From Chryseosolibacter indicum (GTDB lineage Bacteria > Bacteroidota > Bacteroidia > Cytophagales > Cyclobacteriaceae): a DNA stretch of 64,000 nt. Positions within the stretch are counted from its first letter, which is position 1. Every line of letters starts with the position of its first letter. The translations under genes were made by a program, and so were the position numbers. The stretch is from assembly GCF_018598585.1 (NCBI RefSeq), contig NZ_JAHESD010000009.1:51606-115605 (forward strand), given 5' to 3'. Below are positions 35,878 through 45,400 of this stretch, in pieces. The notes beneath the pieces are model-generated. The model was not told the origin of the DNA, did no database searches, and saw nothing but the letters and a program-made list of their open reading frames with translations.

Positions 35878-36642
35878 ATGCGCATCTATCTGCTTATTTT
35901 TATCTGCTGCTTCATCTTCGTGTTTGGATGTTCCCGTTCTTACAACAACTCAAACATTCACTCGCATAACGACTACGAAAAAGATCTTCCATTTTACAAC
36001 GCTTACAACTTCCAGGTAGGGTCAATAGAAGCAGACATTTTCCTGGAAAACGGTGCTTTACTGGTAGCCCATACCAAAGAAGAAATTGACTCATCCAAAA
36101 CTTTAGCAAAGCTCTATCTTGAACCCCTGGCAAATGAAATAAAGAAGAACAGGGGAAATATTTATTCGGAAAAAGACAAAGCGCTTATTCTGTTAATTGA
36201 TTTAAAAACAGAGGGAGATAGTACCCTGCGTGCGTTAGTAAACCAGTTTCAATCTTTTCCTGTTCTTACAAACAATAAAAACCTCAGCATCATAATCAGT
36301 GGCAATGTTCCGGACACCAGCCGCTGGAAAAGTTATCCCGAGTATATGTCGTTCGATGGCAGGCCTGGCAACGTTTATGCCCAAGAACATTTATCAAGAA
36401 TAGGTCTGATCAGTGATAACTTCATGAAGTACTGCGCGACTAAAGACGACAGCTCGATTGAAATCAACATAGAGCAAATTAAAAAAGCAATAAATAAGAG
36501 CAAGAACCTTCAAAAGAAGTTTCGGTTCTGGGCAACAAAAGATGATGAAAAAACCTGGAAGTTTCTTATAGATCATCAGGTAGACTTAATCGGAACTGAT
36601 CACGTTGAAGAGCTGGCAAACTTCCTTCAGTCCCTTCATTAA
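35878..36642 (+). CDS. Phosphodiesterase-like lipoprotein (PLC/GDPD superfamily)
   Basis: A 254-residue protein with a lipoprotein signal (FIFVFGC, lipidated Cys near residue 18). The mature start has HSHNDYEKDLPFYNAY and SIEADIFLENGALLVAHT, matching the first two active-site strands of a TIM-barrel phosphodiesterase with HxHNDY, ExD and H residues; a late strand is LIGTDHVEELANFL. The related families hydrolyse glycerophosphodiesters or phosphoinositides. It is located at the outer or inner membrane by lipid. The substrate is unknown; it is monocistronic as far as can be seen. Confidence 0.78.
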   Translation: MRIYLLIFICCFIFVFGCSRSYNNSNIHSHNDYEKDLPFYNAYNFQVGSIEADIFLENGALLVAHTKEEIDSSKTLAKLYLEPLANEIKKNRGNIYSEKDKALILLIDLKTEGDSTLRALVNQFQSFPVLTNNKNLSIIISGNVPDTSRWKSYPEYMSFDGRPGNVYAQEHLSRIGLISDNFMKYCATKDDSSIEINIEQIKKAINKSKNLQKKFRFWATKDDEKTWKFLIDHQVDLIGTDHVEELANFLQSLH

Positions 36643-36808
36643 ACGAACCCTTACAACGCTTCCTATACCTAACAGAATCAATCTTTTTTCAAGAATGTTT
36701 AACAGGGTACCGGCTCTTGGTTGAAGGTGGATTAAATGCGTAAATTAACTCCATCAAAACATTGCCTTAATACGTTTACGCTAGCTTTCCTTCAACAAAC
36801 AAACCATT

Positions 36809-39800
36809 ATGAAAAAACTCTACCTCATTCACATCTCGATGTTATTGCTCTTCTTTACAAGTTATGGTCAGGTTGCTATAACTAACCTTAACATTGCTTA
36901 CGAGCAGAACTTTAACAGGCTTTCTGCTACCGGTATTACAAATGATGTTTCAACACTACCATTGGGCTGGACATTCATAGAAACGGGAACCAACGCCAAC
37001 ACCACGTACGCTGCAGGCAATGGTACATCCAACGCTGGCAATACCTATAGCCTCGGCACAGATACTACCGATCGAGCTCTCGGTGGTTTGCTATCGGGAT
37101 CACTTAACCCTACCATAGGTGCTGCCTTTGTAAACAACACAGCATCAACAATTACGTCTTTAACGATAAGTTACAGCGGCGAGCAATGGCGTCTTGGTGC
37201 CATCAACCGTGGAGCAGACAGACTCGATTTCCAATACAGCACCAATGCAATCAATCTCTCTACCGGCACATGGACTGACGTTGATGCACTTGATTTTTCA
37301 AGTCCCATTACGTCCGGTACAGCAGGCCCTTTAGATGGTAATGCAGATGCTAACCGCAGCGCCATCTCTTTCCGGGTTACCGGATTAGAGATTACTCCCG
37401 GAAGCTCCTTCTTTATTCGCTGGCTTGATTTTAATGTTGCATCATCTGATGATGCATTGGCTGTAGATGACTTCTCCATTATTGCCACGGGTACAACTGG
37501 TAACCAACCAGCTATTACTTTTTCTCCTGCCACTCTAAACTTTGGGAACGTCAATGCAAACGAAAGTGACACGCTACGTTATGAAGTAACTACCACTAAT
37601 ATCAACAATTATCCCGTTATTATTTTCTCACAGGATCCATCCTTCTCAATATCCACAGACAACGTCTTCTTCTCGGATTCTACCGGACTACCTGCAGAAG
37701 GCGGTGTTGTGTATGTCCGTTTTACTCCTGTAGAAAACAGAAATTATAACGGAACGATCTCACATTATTCCGATGGCATCAATGCAAACTTTACTGTTTC
37801 CGGTACCGGTTTTGACCAGGTCAGTAGCATTATACCAATATCTTCAGCAAGTACAAGGTCAATAGGCACTGAAGTAACAGTTGCAGGCCGGGTAACAGTA
37901 GCAGATGAACTAGGGAATCCGGCGTACATACAGGATGCAACCGGTGGTATACCTGTCTTCTATGCTCCTTTGGCTTCAGGTGTCTCTATAGGTGATTCTG
38001 TAATTGTTACTGGTCCTATCGGATCATTTAACGACCAGGTTCAAATCAGTGGTAACGGCATTCGTTATACAAGAATAAATACACCTTCGCGCGGGATTAC
38101 TCCCAAACCAATTATGCTTCATGACCTTGCTGCAAATGAGGGCTTGCTTGTTACTATTCAAAATGTTTCGCTTGTCAACAATAAATTTGTCTTCTATCCG
38201 CAAAGTACAGAGCGCATAACAGATGGCACAACAGAAGCAGACCTACGCATTGATGGTGATACGGGTATTCCGGGCTTTCAAAAACCACAGGAAACAGTAG
38301 ATATTACTGGTGTAGTAGGGCGGTTCAGAGCCAATGCTCAACTTCAGCCCCGTTTTATTGAAGATATACCCGGAGCAACCGAGCCTGGTACTGAATATGA
38401 CTCTATTCCAAAAGCAACTACGTTTGATGTTGTAAACTGGAACTTTGAGTTCTTTGGTGCACGTAGAGAAGATTATAATGAAGAATATGGCCCTGAGGAT
38501 GAGGCGCTGCAGTTACAAAATATTCGCACGGTTCTTTCCTCGTTAAATGCGGATATTATTGCTGTACAGGAAATCTCAGATGAAGCCTATTTCGGAGAAC
38601 TCGTAAGCCAGCTTTCAGGTTATAGCTACACCTGTTCGCAGCGCTATTCATACTCCTTTGAAGGACCAAGCAATACATTTCCTCCCCAAAAAGTTTGTTT
38701 CATTTATGACACTACAACCATTAACATACTTTCAACAAGAGTGATGTTTGAAAACCTGTACGATTCTGTAAGAACAATAAATCCGACCCTGTTACCTGGA
38801 TATCCAGGAGGAAGCCCATCAAGTTTCTACTCCAGTGGCAGATTACCCTTTTTGTTAACTGCAGATGTAAGGATTGGTAACGTTACTGAAAGAGTATCCT
38901 TCATCAATATCCATGCAAAATCAGGATCAGCACCTGAAGACAGAAACCGCAGGGCTTACGATGCCCAGGTTTTAAAAGATACACTTGACACTCAATTTGC
39001 AGGAGAGCAATTTATTATTCTCGGCGACCTGAATGATGACCTGGATCAATCAATTACTGCAGGGCAGCCATCACCTTATGCAAGTTTTGTGGCCGACACC
39101 TCAAATTATAATGCGCTTACAAAAGTATTAAGTGAGGCTGGTGCCCGGTCAACAGTAAGCTTTAATGATGTAATCGATCATCAGATTGCTTCTGATGATC
39201 TTCATGAAGAATACTTGCAAGGCTCTGCTCAAATTATTGTTCCTTTCAGGCAGGTTGAAAATTACGCAGCCACCACTTCCGATCATCTCCCGGTGCTCAC
39301 CAGGTATAAACTTCACCAGCCTATTGTTGTATTTGTACAGAATTCAATTACACTTAGTGAAGATAGCAGTGCATATACCGTACAATTACAATTTAACAAG
39401 CCCGTTACACAAACAACTCAAATAGCAATTCATATAGAAGGTAATGCGCTATACGGCTCAGATTTTACAACCACTCCTGCCACGCAAAACAACAGCTTAA
39501 CTTTAACTGTTAACCAAGGGGCAGCTGAGGCACATTTTACTATTTCAATTCTTGATGACAAGCTTGACGAGCTGGCGGAGAGCATCAAGTTTATTATACA
39601 ACCACATCCGGGAATTGAAATTGCAGCAAACTCAACACTTACTGTAACTGTTGAAGATAATGATATCCCTTCTATAGCTTTTAATGAAAGATACGCAAGT
39701 GCCAAAGAAGGATCAGATGCTTACTATGTTAAACTTAACCTCTCAACACCTGCAGCAAGTGAGCAGACTGCCATTATCAACATTTACGGTGCGCCGTGGA

Positions 39801-40279
39801 TATCATCAGGTGCAGACTATGAAGTTGAAGGTGCATCAACGAATAAAGTTGAAGTAAATATTCCCGCGGGTAGCGCAGAAGCCGGATTTATGATTCAGGC
39901 TAAAGCTGATAATAAACGCGAACTACCAATAGAGCTTTTAACTTTCAACCTCGCTGAAGTGAGTGACGGCCTTCGTATCGCAACTCCTAAATACTCATTG
40001 TTTGGAATTATTGATGTAAAGAAAAAACGAAATTTCTACGCTTATCCTAATCCAACCAATGGCATCTTTAAACTGCTTTGCGAAGAATGTGAAGAAGATA
40101 TTACGATAAGAGCAGTGCTCACGAACGAAAGAGGATCGATAATATACCAGGGTACTGGTTCAATAGAAAAGTTGAATCAAAGATTAAGTTTGTCATTACT
40201 TTCTTCTAAAAGGGGCACGTATATTCTCAAGGCAGTTGTTGATGACGAAACGTACACCGTAAGGATCATCAGGAACTAA
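36809..40279 (+). CDS. T9SS-exported endonuclease/exonuclease/phosphatase protein with Calx-beta domains
   Basis: A 1156-residue secreted protein. In order: signal peptide (about 1-20); a beta-rich choice-of-anchor-like domain (20-230); an ASH/SPD-2-like Ig domain (235-345, beginning ITFSPATLNFGNV); an OB-like domain (350-530); an endonuclease/exonuclease/phosphatase domain (about 545-840) with NWNFEFFG, IIAVQEI, INIHAKSG, ILGDLNDD and TTSDHLPV; two Calx-beta repeats (845-1070, the first ending VEDND); and a T9SS sorting domain opening YAYPNPTNGIFKL. All key EEP residues (Asn, Glu, Asp/Asn, Asp-His) are present, so hydrolysis of extracellular DNA or a phosphoester is likely. Confidence 0.85.
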   Translation: MKKLYLIHISMLLLFFTSYGQVAITNLNIAYEQNFNRLSATGITNDVSTLPLGWTFIETGTNANTTYAAGNGTSNAGNTYSLGTDTTDRALGGLLSGSLNPTIGAAFVNNTASTITSLTISYSGEQWRLGAINRGADRLDFQYSTNAINLSTGTWTDVDALDFSSPITSGTAGPLDGNADANRSAISFRVTGLEITPGSSFFIRWLDFNVASSDDALAVDDFSIIATGTTGNQPAITFSPATLNFGNVNANESDTLRYEVTTTNINNYPVIIFSQDPSFSISTDNVFFSDSTGLPAEGGVVYVRFTPVENRNYNGTISHYSDGINANFTVSGTGFDQVSSIIPISSASTRSIGTEVTVAGRVTVADELGNPAYIQDATGGIPVFYAPLASGVSIGDSVIVTGPIGSFNDQVQISGNGIRYTRINTPSRGITPKPIMLHDLAANEGLLVTIQNVSLVNNKFVFYPQSTERITDGTTEADLRIDGDTGIPGFQKPQETVDITGVVGRFRANAQLQPRFIEDIPGATEPGTEYDSIPKATTFDVVNWNFEFFGARREDYNEEYGPEDEALQLQNIRTVLSSLNADIIAVQEISDEAYFGELVSQLSGYSYTCSQRYSYSFEGPSNTFPPQKVCFIYDTTTINILSTRVMFENLYDSVRTINPTLLPGYPGGSPSSFYSSGRLPFLLTADVRIGNVTERVSFINIHAKSGSAPEDRNRRAYDAQVLKDTLDTQFAGEQFIILGDLNDDLDQSITAGQPSPYASFVADTSNYNALTKVLSEAGARSTVSFNDVIDHQIASDDLHEEYLQGSAQIIVPFRQVENYAATTSDHLPVLTRYKLHQPIVVFVQNSITLSEDSSAYTVQLQFNKPVTQTTQIAIHIEGNALYGSDFTTTPATQNNSLTLTVNQGAAEAHFTISILDDKLDELAESIKFIIQPHPGIEIAANSTLTVTVEDNDIPSIAFNERYASAKEGSDAYYVKLNLSTPAASEQTAIINIYGAPWISSGADYEVEGASTNKVEVNIPAGSAEAGFMIQAKADNKRELPIELLTFNLAEVSDGLRIATPKYSLFGIIDVKKKRNFYAYPNPTNGIFKLLCEECEEDITIRAVLTNERGSIIYQGTGSIEKLNQRLSLSLLSSKRGTYILKAVVDDETYTVRIIRN

Positions 40280-40326
40280 GGCTCACATACGCATTAGCCA
40301 AAATAACTATCAGTAGTACATTTCAT

Positions 40327-40367
40327 AAAGGAGCAGATTTTTGTTTTGATCTGCTCCTTTTATTTTT
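40327..40367 (+). terminator. Rho-independent terminator
   Basis: A perfect 12-bp stem, AAAGGAGCAGAT (40327-40338) with ATCTGCTCCTTT (40349-40360), followed by TATTTTT. It ends the EEP-protein gene. Confidence 0.92.
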
Positions 40368-40543
40368 CTCTCCCTTACCATTCTGTCCGGGTTTCATTAA
40401 AATTTTAGAACGATTGCAACACCTTTTACAGGAAAACCGCGAAAACTAATCCTTGTGTATTTCAATAATTACTGAATAGCATTAGCTTAGCTCTTTCGTT
40501 CATTTAAAAAATTACTCATTAACCCTGAACTTACTTACTACAC

Positions 40544-42046
40544 ATGGAATACTTCGAAAAATTTGTTTCTGTAGCCAATGGTATCATCTGGAGTGACGTA
40601 TTGATCTACCTGCTACTCACGGTAGGAATCTACTTTTCCGTAAGAATGCGCTTCTTCCAGGTCAGGTTGTTCAGGGAAATGTTAAGGGTAATGTTTAAAG
40701 GAGAAAAGTCAAGTGCGGGTATCTCTCCTTTTCAGGCATTGGCAGTATCATTATCAGGGCGCGTGGGTACAGGCAATATTGCTGGAGTTGCTACCGCGAT
40801 TTTTTTAGGAGGGCCGGGCGCTGTTTTCTGGATGTGGGCTGTTGCATTTTTAGGTGCAAGTTCTGCGTTTATAGAATCTACACTGGCGCAGATTTACAAG
40901 CGCAATGAGAAAGGACTTTACCGTGGCGGTCCCGCGTTTTATATCGAAAAGGGATTTAAGAATAAAAGCATCGGCAAAGTATACGCCATAATTTTTGCCA
41001 TTGCTACCATACTTGCTACAGGCTTATTGTTACCCGGCGTTCAGGCCAACAGCATTGCTTCCGCCGTACACAATGCATTTTTTATTGACCATACTTATAT
41101 CGGTATACTTCTCGCCGTTTTGTTAGGCTTAATCATTTTTGGTGGAATTAAAACAATTGCCTGGGTAGCAGAATTTATAGTGCCCTTCATGGCTATTGCT
41201 TATGTACTGATTTCACTGATTGTTGTGGTGATCAAGTTTGATCAAATACCAGAAGTTTTCGGATTAATCTTCTCAAGCGCTTTTGGTGCCAATGCAACTT
41301 TTGGTGGTATAGTAGGCGCCATGATTTCAATAGGTGTAAAACGTGGTGTTTACTCCAATGAAGCAGGACAAGGAACAGGGCCGCATCCGGCAGCCGCGGC
41401 TGAAGTTACACATCCTGTTAACCAAGGTCTAGTTCAGGCCTTTTCTGTGTATATAGATACCTTATTGGTTTGCTCTGCCACTGCATTTATGATTCTTGTT
41501 ACGGGTATGTACAATGTAAAAGGACCTGAAAAAGACCTGATCGTTGATAACGGTGTATACTACATGCAAGGTGGTGTAAAGAATTTTGATGGCAACTCTG
41601 TTTATACGCAGGCAGCTATTGACAATGCGCTAAGCGGAAAAGAAGTCTTTGATTATAACTACACAGGTGCCGGAAGTTACCTCGTTGCCATTGCGCTTTT
41701 TTTCTTTGCCTTTACCACGCTAATGGCCTACTACTACATTGCAGAAACAAACGTGGCCTACCTCACACACAAACGCGGAGGGCCACTGCTTATGTTCCTC
41801 CTAAAAATTGCCATGCTTATATCTGTTTATTTCGGTGCTGTTAAAACAGCACAGCTAGCGTGGGATCTTGGTGACCTGGGTGTAGGATTGATGGCCTGGC
41901 TAAATATTATTGCAATCCTCATTCTGCAAAAGCCAGCTATTGATGCATTAAAAGATTACGAAAGACAAAAGAAGGAAAGGGAAGAGCCCGTATTTAACCC
42001 CGAGGAATTGGGAATTAAAGATGCCGACTTCTGGGCTCAGAAATAG
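40544..42046 (+). CDS. Alanine/glycine:cation (Na+) symporter, AGCS family
   Basis: A 500-residue inner-membrane transporter with about 11 helices. Family signatures include FQALAVSLSGRVGTGNIAGVATAIFLGGPGAVFWMW near 65-105, GLYRGGPAFYIEKGF, and GVKRGVYSNEAGQGTGPHPAAAAEV near 268-290. It imports alanine or glycine with Na+. An extra loop of about 45 residues between late helices (DLIVDNGVYYMQGGVKNF onward) is longer than in typical members. It ends 10 bp inside the convergent response-regulator gene. Confidence 0.93.
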   Translation: MEYFEKFVSVANGIIWSDVLIYLLLTVGIYFSVRMRFFQVRLFREMLRVMFKGEKSSAGISPFQALAVSLSGRVGTGNIAGVATAIFLGGPGAVFWMWAVAFLGASSAFIESTLAQIYKRNEKGLYRGGPAFYIEKGFKNKSIGKVYAIIFAIATILATGLLLPGVQANSIASAVHNAFFIDHTYIGILLAVLLGLIIFGGIKTIAWVAEFIVPFMAIAYVLISLIVVVIKFDQIPEVFGLIFSSAFGANATFGGIVGAMISIGVKRGVYSNEAGQGTGPHPAAAAEVTHPVNQGLVQAFSVYIDTLLVCSATAFMILVTGMYNVKGPEKDLIVDNGVYYMQGGVKNFDGNSVYTQAAIDNALSGKEVFDYNYTGAGSYLVAIALFFFAFTTLMAYYYIAETNVAYLTHKRGGPLLMFLLKIAMLISVYFGAVKTAQLAWDLGDLGVGLMAWLNIIAILILQKPAIDALKDYERQKKEREEPVFNPEELGIKDADFWAQK

Positions 42047-42423
42047 CGGTCAAGAAGACTGCTGATCATAACTCTTAAAGATTCGAAGTTGTCGGGTTTA
42101 AGTAGTAATTCAATGTTACGATCTTTACAGTCCTGTATAAATTTAGGATCGTGGTAAGTAGAATATATCACAGCGGGTATATCCTTATAACGATCCTTAC
42201 TTTTCAATACATTTAAAGTATCAAGCCCTTTTAGTCGGGGCATGTTCTGGTCTAAAACAATAAGCTGAGGCAATTCACCATCGGAAAGCTCCTCGACCAA
42301 CTGAATCAATTTCTCGCCGTTTTCTGCGATAAGCACATTATAACCTCCATCAATCTCCTCTACCACCTCCTTAAAAATTTCCTGATCATCTGCGTCGTCC
42401 TCGGCTAGCAATATTCTCTTCAT
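42037..42423 (-). CDS. Single-domain response regulator (Rcp1-like)
   Basis: A 128-residue CheY-fold receiver. The acidic pocket is EDDADD, the phosphoacceptor Asp58 is in IVLDQNMPRLKG and the conserved Lys is in LLLKPDN. The NMPR spelling and length resemble Rcp1-type regulators that serve phytochrome kinases. It is the last gene of the phytochrome operon, 10 bp after the CheB-CheR-kinase stop, and so is the expected phosphate acceptor of that kinase. It has no DNA-binding output domain, implying protein-protein output. Confidence 0.92.
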   Translation of the reverse strand: MKRILLAEDDADDQEIFKEVVEEIDGGYNVLIAENGEKLIQLVEELSDGELPQLIVLDQNMPRLKGLDTLNVLKSKDRYKDIPAVIYSTYHDPKFIQDCKDRNIELLLKPDNFESLRVMISSLLDRYF

Positions 42424-42433
42424 TCTTTTATTG

Positions 42434-45400
42434 TTATTGCTCTATGGGAAGAACGATGGTAAACGAAGCTCCTTGTCCCTCCTCCCCTGATGCTGTAATT
42501 ATACCACTATGTTTTTCAACTATTTTTTTCACAATGGCCAGACCAATACCTGTTCCTTCGTATGCATCTTTTGAATGCAACCTTTGGAACAACACAAAAA
42601 TATTCTCTGCAAATTTTTTATCAAAGCCTATACCGTTGTCGGAAATGGTTATTCGGCAATATGCACCTTCAGCAGTTGGTTTCCCGTCAAAAGCTTTATT
42701 ATCAATACGTACTGCACTTATTTTTATTTCCGGAATACCATCAGGCTTTGAGAACTTTAAGGCATTGCCAATCATATTCTGAAATACCTGCCTTATTTGT
42801 CCCGGTATTACATCTATCAATGGAAAATCATCTACCTGAATATGTGCCTGCTTTTCCTGGATTGCTACTTCCAGGTCTTCAATAATTTCAGAGATAAGCT
42901 GATTCATATCAGTCGCTTCGTACTTATTATTTTCAGCAGATAACTTGGAGTAGTTAAGTACGTTGTTAATAATGGACTTCATCCTTGTAGATGAATGAAG
43001 AATCTTTGTCAGGTAGTTTGCACCGCTACCCAGTTCAGATGTATACCTGTCTTTAATCAGGTTCGTATATAAAAGTATCTTCCGCAAAGGTTCCTGCAGA
43101 TCGTGAGAGGCAACAGAAGCAAACTGCTGCAGGTCACTATTACTTACTTCAAGTGCCTCATTCATTTTAAGGAGCTCTTCTGTACGCTCAGTCACCTTTT
43201 GCTCTAACACGTCATGCGACTGCTTCTGCTCATGTACATCTATAGTGGTGGTTACCCAATTGATTACATTGCCCCCTTCGTCTTTTCTAACCTTGGCCCG
43301 TAGTATATTCCAGTGGTACGTTCCATTAAAAAGACGTATGCGCACCTCTGCCTGAAAATCGCTTTTATAAGTAATTGCATCGCCCCAGCGTTCTTCAATA
43401 CGCCGCAAATCATCCTGGTGAATCACGCGCTTCCACCCGTCATTCAGCGCATGCTGCAGTTTAACACCTGTATAGGTTTCAAATTGCCTGTTTACAAAAT
43501 CAACCTTTCCTTCTGCATCAGAAGTCCATACAATCAATGGCATTGACTGTGCCAGGAATCTACGCTGCTCTATAATATTTTCAATCTCCTGCTCCGCCTT
43601 CTTCAGATCTGTAAGATCGAGCATAGAACCCAGCATTCTATAAGGGGTGCCATACTCATCCTGAATTACAGAGGCCCTGTCAAGAATATTGGCATAAGAA
43701 CCATCTGCTTTTGCAAAACGGTATTCTTTCGACCATTGCTTTTTGCCAGAATTAAATGTTTGATGAATACTGCTCTCTACTCCTTTGCGTTCTTCCGGGT
43801 GTATTTTTGAAAGCCACTCCTGATGTGTGAATGAATCTGCCTCGCTATAGCCAAACTTCAGATAGAATGCATCGCTGTACCAAATCTTATTATTTACCAG
43901 GTCCCAGTCCCAGATGGCATCATTGGTAGCGCGTGCTACCAACCTGAACCGCTCTTCACTGGCGTAAAGCATCTGCGTTCTTTCCGTTACCTTTCGCTCA
44001 AGCTCACTGTTTAGTTTTTTCAGATTGTCTTTTGTCGTAACAAGCTCAACATAATTTTTCTTGAGTCTGTCTTCTGCATTCTTCTTCTGTGTGATGTCAG
44101 AAAAAGTGGCTACCAGGCCATCCGCCATCTGCACGGCCGTAACTTCAAACCACAATTTCTCTTCCTCGTAAAAGATATCAGTATGCAGCTGCGTGCCTTC
44201 CTCAACAATAGTGCAAAACTGCTGAAACAGGTTCTCGAAAAACAGTGCCTTCAGATCGCGCTTTATCTGCAAGCCTTTAATATTGTCCATCTCTTTTTTC
44301 AACCATTTCGCACCTGCATGATTAGCGGTTACAATAGAGAAATCAACAATTTGTCTTCTTGAATTTCGTACACTTTCCAGGGCAAAAATTGCGCTTAGGC
44401 TTGCGTTAAATACACCACGAATAATATTATTAAGACTCGTTATTGTGGTTATATCAATAAACGAAATAATAATACCCGCCGTTCTCTGATCCTGGGTAAT
44501 GTAAGGCATTATCCTCAGCAGAAGATTCATACCATTATGCAACTCCACCTCCCGCTCAACCGTACCGCTGTTCTTTAAAACATTCTCAATATCACTGTTC
44601 AGGCCACTGTACTTCAGGTTGGTAGAGATATGCGAGAAAGGCCTTCCTATATCAGTCTCGATCAAATTGATCATCCGAACGGCAGCAGGGTTAAATTTGC
44701 GGATAAACATATTCTTATCCAGAAAAATCTGACCGATGTTACTGCTACGGAAGTAGTTGTTGAGATCATCATTAAGTTCAATAAGTTCTTTGATCTTAAG
44801 TTGATGCTCGGTATTTAAAGTATGTAGTTCTTCATTTAACGACTGCAGTTCTTCATTCGAACTTTGCAGTTCTTCATTGGCCGAAAGCAGCTCTTCATTG
44901 CTTGACTGAAGTTCTTCATTGGCTGTCTCCAGATCTTCTATTGCATGCTGAAGGTTGTTTTTGGTTTCACTCAACTCTTCTTCCAGCGAAAGAACATAGT
45001 CACTCTGCCCCGCATCAGGATAAACAAGTTTAACTGGCTCTGTTACCAGAGACTCTTCTATCAGCATGAAATGGAATGCTATCAGGGTAAACTGTTTATT
45101 ATATGACTGGCTCTCCGGTTTCACCATCACTTGCAAAGCAATATCTTTTTCGCCGTGGCGGATATGGAGGTTGCGTATTACCTTTTTCTGGTTGGTCTTC
45201 CAGGCATTTTTTATCTCCCCTACTAACGTAGAAGAAACACTACCCGGCAGCATGCGCAGGAGGTTAAGTTTTAGAATACGCTTGGGCAGCGAAAGGATCT
45301 GATCAAAATTTCCAACCGCTTCTTTTATTTCAAAGTTTCTATCAATGTAGAATGCAGCAAAGTTAAACTCGGTAAACAAGGTTTCCTTAAACTCATCCCA